This document shows positions 11,265 through 17,839 of a stretch of DNA of 64,000 bases, piece after piece (the stretch's first letter is position 1; every line of letters starts with the position of its first letter). The notes below the pieces were generated by a model. The model saw only the letters and a list, made by a program, of their open reading frames with translations. It did not search any database and was not told the DNA's origin. Made by a program: the position numbers and the translations under genes. The stretch comes from Semisulcospira habei (lineage: Eukaryota > Mollusca > Gastropoda > Semisulcospiridae). The DNA is taken from contig BTPG01000004.1 of NCBI GenBank assembly GCA_036245525.1, positions 15,718,372 to 15,782,371 on the forward strand, read 5' to 3'.

Positions 11265-14228
11265 TGTCATAGTAGTAGTAGTAAATTATAATTTTGCAGT
11301 TGTTGTTGTTTCACCCTCTTGTACGGGTTGTTTTCGAAAGCACTCTTCTCCTTCCTCGCTTTTTGTGCACGTACTCATTGTTGCTGCTGTTGTCGTTGCT
11401 GGTGGTGGTGGTAGTGATGTTGAATTTGTTGTTGTATTGTTTACATTGTTGTTTATATTATTTATATTGTTGTTTTGGATAATATTGTTGTTGCTATTGC
11501 AGCCGTGTTTCAGATGGTGATGGTGATGTTGGTGGTGTTGATGATGTTCAGATGTTGTGGTTTCTGCTTGATATAGATTTGTGCAGTTGCGACAAGCCGA
11601 CTCATACAGACCTCAATGTTGACAGCAGTGAAGGAAGGCGACGTACTCGGACCTGCTCTGGGCTATCCCTTTGTACCCCCTAGCGACAAAACTACAGGTA
11701 CCCTTGAACGTGCAAATAAAAATACAAAAATGCACGATTGGATAAATGAATGTATAGATGGACAGCTTGACTGACTGACTGATTGATCGAATGACTGACT
11801 GACCCGTAAGCAAAGGTCCTCGGGCTCACTGCGGCCGTCGTGGGCCCGAAGACGTTTTGCTACTAGGGGACTCACTGACTGACTCACTCGCTCGCTCATT
11901 CATTCATTCATTCGTTCGTTCATTCACTCGCTCACTCATTCATTCGTTGATCCAGACAGTAAGAAAGACGAAGATGAAGGTGTTGCCCTTTTGGACGAGA
12001 CCGCCACCACCACCACCTCTACCGAAGAAGATCAGAGGTAGTCCTTATTATTTTTGGTCCTGTTTTCTCCCTAATTATATTATGATTATTTTATTAGGAA
12101 TATCGACATATCAATTCCTAAAGTGTTTCGTAGATATTCTTATTTTAATTCATAATTGTGACTAAGTTTTAAAAGCATTTACGATGACCTTGCCTGACCT
12201 TGTCTGATTTTGTGCGTGTGTCGTAATATCATTACGATATTAGTGATGATAACCAACAAGGAAAAGTGCGAAGCCACGGCGAATAACCAACTTGTGCCAT
12301 AAGTATAGAAAACACTCCAAACATCTCCAATAGGCATAGATCCTCATGAGCCCCTGGGGCTCATGAGGATCATGATTGGAGTGTTTTCTATCTATGGCAC
12401 AGTGTTATCGCCGTGTATGCTCTTGGGATGTTGGAGTACTGTCTATGCTTGTGGCAGCTGTTGGCTACCAGGCATGACTTCGGGTTATGTTATATATTTA
12501 AATTGGGCAGTTGAGGCTGTGCAAGGACCGGTGTTTTTAAACATAATTTTTGCCTTGTTTGAAAATTTGTAGTAGGGCTGAATGTTGGAATTTGCTGGAA
12601 ATTTCTGGTTAGATGAGAGGATACATGTTTGGTGCTTTGATTCATACCATCCTGAGCTTATCCAGTGGACAATTGTGGGCCTATGTTGAGTTGCCGTTGA
12701 TATAGTGATTTGAGGGGCACGCTGATTTCAGCTGTGCTTGGGTGTGGGGTTGGCACTAAGGAATCAGGTTTATAACCAAGAAATGAGACAGTCAATGTGC
12801 TGTTTTTTCTTCTTTTTTTGTTACTGATTTTGTGCATGGCAAATGTGCACTTGGTGGGCGGTAGTGTTTTTTAGGGGATTGAAATATTAGGGGATGCCTG
12901 GGACTGACTATGGCTAAGAGACTGGACAGTACGGAAACGGCACTGTGTTCCGTGGCCTGTCGGGCTCGATCGCTGTTGGGAGATGGTCGTTGCAAACGAA
13001 ACATCACTAATATCATTACGAGAATTACTCATTGTAATTGTGACCTTTTGACAGCATTTACGATGAACTGAGCGTTTCCGACGCTGGGGACAGTTCGACC
13101 GCCCCGCCCATCAGCCCTCGATCACCCTCTGCGGAACAAAGATTCAGGGTACGAATCAGGCTTTGGTTTGTTTGTTTTTTTGTTTGTCGGTCTGCCTGCC
13201 GGTCGGCCGTTTGTTTGCTTGATAGTTTGGTTCATTCTTTGGCTGCTTAACTTGCTGGTTGGTTCGATGGTGTGCTGGCCTGCTGACTTGCTGTTTGGCT
13301 GGTTGACTGGTCGGTTAGTTGGCTTGTTGGCTGGTTGTTTGGTTGGTTGGCTGGCTGGCTGGTTGGCTGGTTGGTTGGTTTGTTGGCTGGTTGGTTTGTT
13401 GGCTGGTTGGTTTGTTGGCTGGTTGGTTGTTTGTTCGGATCGATGGCTAGCTGGCTGGTAAATCGGCTGACTGGCTTGGCTGTTTGATTCTTCATTGTCA
13501 GTTCCAAAAAGTCCTCCCAGCCTGTGCACCTTGTGAGCAATAGGTATCGTTCTTTTTCTCTGCTTTTCCTTCGTCGGTTGTACTGACCTTGACCACTTAA
13601 CCGCCAAAACACAAGGAAAATGAGCCCAATACACAAGCAAAAAATGCAGAAATCAAATACAAGAAGCATAGACAAATACAAGAAGCATAGATCCTTATGA
13701 GCCCCCGCAGTTGCGGGGGCTTATGAGGATCTATGACTCTAGCTGCTATCCAGCGGTGTTATCCGACAGTGACCTGCGGGGGTTTCATTGTGTAGGCGGA
13801 GCGCAATCAAATGCAGTCACTGCCGGGTTCTGTTATGTGGGGTAGACTTATTTTTTTGAGATACCTCGTGTACAACCAAAGCTGTTAACGTTATTCTCTG
13901 AAATCCCTCAGAACAGAGCGTTGAACTAGCGTACGCCAACTTCGAAGAAACGCTGACGACAGGCCGTGGTAGTGCACGAGCAGGCGCTGATCATGTGGAA
14001 CCAGTCCATTTAGCCTATAGCCCAGGTAAGTGGGAGGGGAAGGGACCCGGGTGGGGTGGGGCAGGGTCAGAACCTTCCATTTGCATTCGCAGGGGCTTAA
14101 GATAATCCACGCCTTTTGCTTGGACCCATCTGCATCTTCACATGCAGGTACTGTACTAATTTAGAAAAATGAAAAGGGAGGAGGGAGAAAGGAGCGGGGG
14201 GGGGGGGGGGGGTGGTGAGTGAGAAAGG

Positions 14229-14261
<33 letters not shown>

Positions 14262-15682
14262 GGGGGGGGGTGTCGAAATTCCCAAGTCTAGGATTGACGA
14301 CTACATATCAATGTGAGAGCTACACCGACCATGACAACTCAAGGCTGGTGCCGAAATAGCTTCAGTCCTCGGACAGCTCTTGAGACGCCAAGCTAGTCTG
14401 ACACCACCCTTGAACAATCATGGTTAATCAAGGTCTTCATTAGTTCGGCTGTTTGTGCGTGCAGGACACATCAGGGGCCAATTGTTTGAGAAGTGAACTG
14501 GTATCCTGCACAAGCCACTAAACAAGGTGTTCTGCTGTAGCGGAGCAACTTGCTTAGTGGCTTGTGCACGATTTAAGCTCGCTCTTGCTACTGGTCCCCG
14601 CAGGGCCGAACGTGCTAGCAGGATGGCTTCAACTCAAATCTTTGTATACTGAAACCGAATAAAGACTTTGTGATAAAGTTTCTTAGTTGGTGACCGCCTG
14701 TTCATACAGCTGTTGTAAGCATAGGGTCCTGAGCAGCTCTGTACTTAAATGCGAGACAATTTCTGCCGCTCCACCGCGTGCGCACAGCCACCCCAATGTG
14801 CAAAGGACATCGGGTCGACGGATGGACTTTTGCCCATTGGGACCACACTCACTCACTACAGGCAATACAAAAGGGGAGCAAGATACGTCACGCCTGAAAC
14901 TCAGAATGCTCGCGATAAAAAAAATAAATAATAAATCAGTGCATTAAATAGGCGCTTTATCCCAATTGCAAATCGGCTCAAAGCGCCGCCGCGAACTGAA
15001 CCCAACAAGCACGCTCACGTGAATCACGCACATTCACTCACACACTGTACATAAACACAGAACATTCACGTGGTGTTAAGGGCAAGCTCAAGCTACTGAA
15101 GTTTTGTAAATTCAAAATCGTTTATATTTGAAATTTGATTAAGAGGGCTGAAATTGATACCAAAGTCGTGGGGGATAAGAGCCGGAGTACACGGAGAAAG
15201 AACCCCCGACGGTCCGCCCGAATTAACGGTGACACTTAGTAGAGGAGAAAATTCTGACGCCGGAACCGGGTATTGAACCTCGCACCTCTAGCATTGGTGG
15301 CAGGCGCTTTTATCGCTGCGCCACGGATCGCCCCCGATACGACAACACGGACCGCTCCCGATACAACTGTGACAAATGTCAACCTTCAAAGCAGTCCTCC
15401 GCAAAAAAATCCCGCCAGTAACAAAATCCGTAGACATTAACTCATTCGAGACGTGCCGCCTCCGGATAAACGGCATATATCTGTATGTATATATCTGATC
15501 AGGCTCTTGAAATGTTATTTTTATTATTTTAGTATTGTGTCAGTTTGCATTTGGACCTATGAATGATTGTGTTTTTTGTACGTTGTCGGTACTTTAGTTA
15601 GTTAATTTCAGTTAGTTAGATTATCTAGATGTAAAGCGTTCTAAGCCTTTCTTTGTGGGTATATTGCGCTATAGAAGAGTTA

Positions 15683-15731
<49 letters not shown>

Positions 15732-17358
15732 TTGCCGCATATCTATACTAACCTTATCCGGCGATCTGAAAGTGTAGTGTAGTATCAAGGCTATTTAGAT
15801 TCAAGGCAGTCAGGCATCATTTTTTATGAAGTCGCTAAGTTGGCTGGTTTTCCAAAACCCCAGAAGTAAGCGCCGTGCTCATTTCTGATTGCTTTAAATG
15901 GCAAAAACCAAATATACTGAATAACAAATGAAATGCGACATTTTTGGAACCATCGGAAACATTTTAAAGTGTTTCCAGTGATTCCAAAAATGTCGCATTT
16001 CTTTCACTCATCAGTATATATGATAGCGGTGCATTTTCGGATAATTCCTGGTCAATGGTCGTGTCAGGCCTGATGTAAGTTTGGTATCACTATGGATTGA
16101 GCGTTCCGCTGAGTGCGCAGGAGACTGTCGCATGTCATGCCCTTACCCAGTGCGCAAAGGCCATCGGGCGGACGTCGGCCGCGGTTGGCCCGCGCACAGC
16201 TGTGCGCGGGCCAACGGCGGCCGACGTCGGCCCGATGGCCTTTCGCGCACTGGGTATGGTTGCACGGCGATCAACGTGAGGGCAAGCGCTCGGCTGGAGG
16301 CTAGAAGAAACGCCTCAAGGAGTTCCTCCAAGTATCGACTGACGTACAGTTTTAGCATTGAGGTTGAGTCCTGAAAGATATTTGCCTTAACCGCCTGTCC
16401 TGGCGGAGTTAGAACACCTCTATCAGTAGAGCCAGGCGGCAGAAGCCAACCCAATGCGCAAAAAGCCATCGGTCCGGCGTCGGCCGCTGTTGGCCCGCGC
16501 AAGGCCGAGCGCGGACCAACGGCGGCCCACGTCGGACCGATGGCCTTTGCGCACTGGGAAACTATTCGCCGATCCTGAGAGGAAGCCAGAGTAGCCAGCA
16601 CAGCCACCATTGGACCCACCCATGTGTGCCAGACATATAGGGAGGACTTCCGTGCATGGATTGGTTCTTTAGCCATTTCAGTCAGATCAGAAAATACCTC
16701 ACTACCGAAGCTGCCACCAAACTTGCTGTCTCTCTCATCCTATCTCGCATCGACTACTGCAACTCTCTCCTTTCCGGCCTCCTTCACTCCACCACTTTCA
16801 CCCTCCAGCGTGTCCAGAACAATGCTGCCCGCCTCGTCCTCAGAAAGAAAAAAAAAACAGACCACATCACTCCCCTGCTCAAACTCCTTCACTTGCTTCC
16901 CATCCCCCAACGCATCCAATACAAGATTCTGTCTCTCTGCTACAAAACCATGAACAACTGCGCCCCTGCCTATCTCTCCAACTTACTTCACCCCTACACT
17001 CCTCCCCGCTCCCTCTGCTCCGCCTCCGACCCTCTCCGCCTCCACATCCCCCGCACCAAACTCAGCACTTTCGGCCCCCGCTCCTTCTCTGTATACGGTC
17101 CATCCGCCTGGAACACTCTCCCACTCTCTCTCCGTCAGAAACACTGTCTCTCCTCCTTCCAGTCCGCCCTCAAAACTCACCTCTTTCAACAGTTCTAGCA
17201 CTATATCACCACACTCCCCACCCCAAGTCGACTGTCGTAATGTATTTCACTTTTTGTAGTACGCGAGCCGTTGTCTAAGCGTGCGCATGCGTGCGTGAGT
17301 TGTGAGTGCGCGCTTAGAGTTATAATTATTATAAGATAAGCGCATTATAAATACCTTA

Positions 17359-17427
<69 letters not shown>

Positions 17428-17805
17428 TCCGGATACACTGCTCGCAAATGGACAGTTAACCGGGAACATTTGAACACCACCCAACTACTAGAGGTATAGA
17501 TGCTCGTGAGCCACCGCATTTGCGTGGGCTTATGAGAACCTGCACCACTTGTTGACAAAACTTTAAATCCTTGATCCTGGTTGGTTGGTTAGTTCGGGTT
17601 TAACGTCCACAGAACCGAGGTAATCATGGACGGCCCTGACGGGCGGGTTATGGTGGACAAGGAAATCTATCTTGATCCTGTGACAGCTAGGGATTTTTAT
17701 GTCCTGAGTTGACGAAGATTGCAGAAACACAGTCTCTAGCAGCTGGCAGCTGGCACTGAGCGGGTTAATGCCTTGGTCATCATCATGTCTCCCGCGATGG
17801 ATAAA

Positions 17806-17839
<34 letters not shown>

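Noticed and set aside
13122..13640. 172-codon Gln/Pro/Asn/Thr-rich open frame on the minus strand
   Set aside because: It is the reverse of the TTGGCTGG/TTTG simple repeat in intron 8 of the tetraspanin; low complexity and no domain.
16143..16676. 177-codon minus-strand frame across two GC-rich hairpins
   Set aside because: Arises from HP-C palindromes, which stay open on both strands because of base composition.
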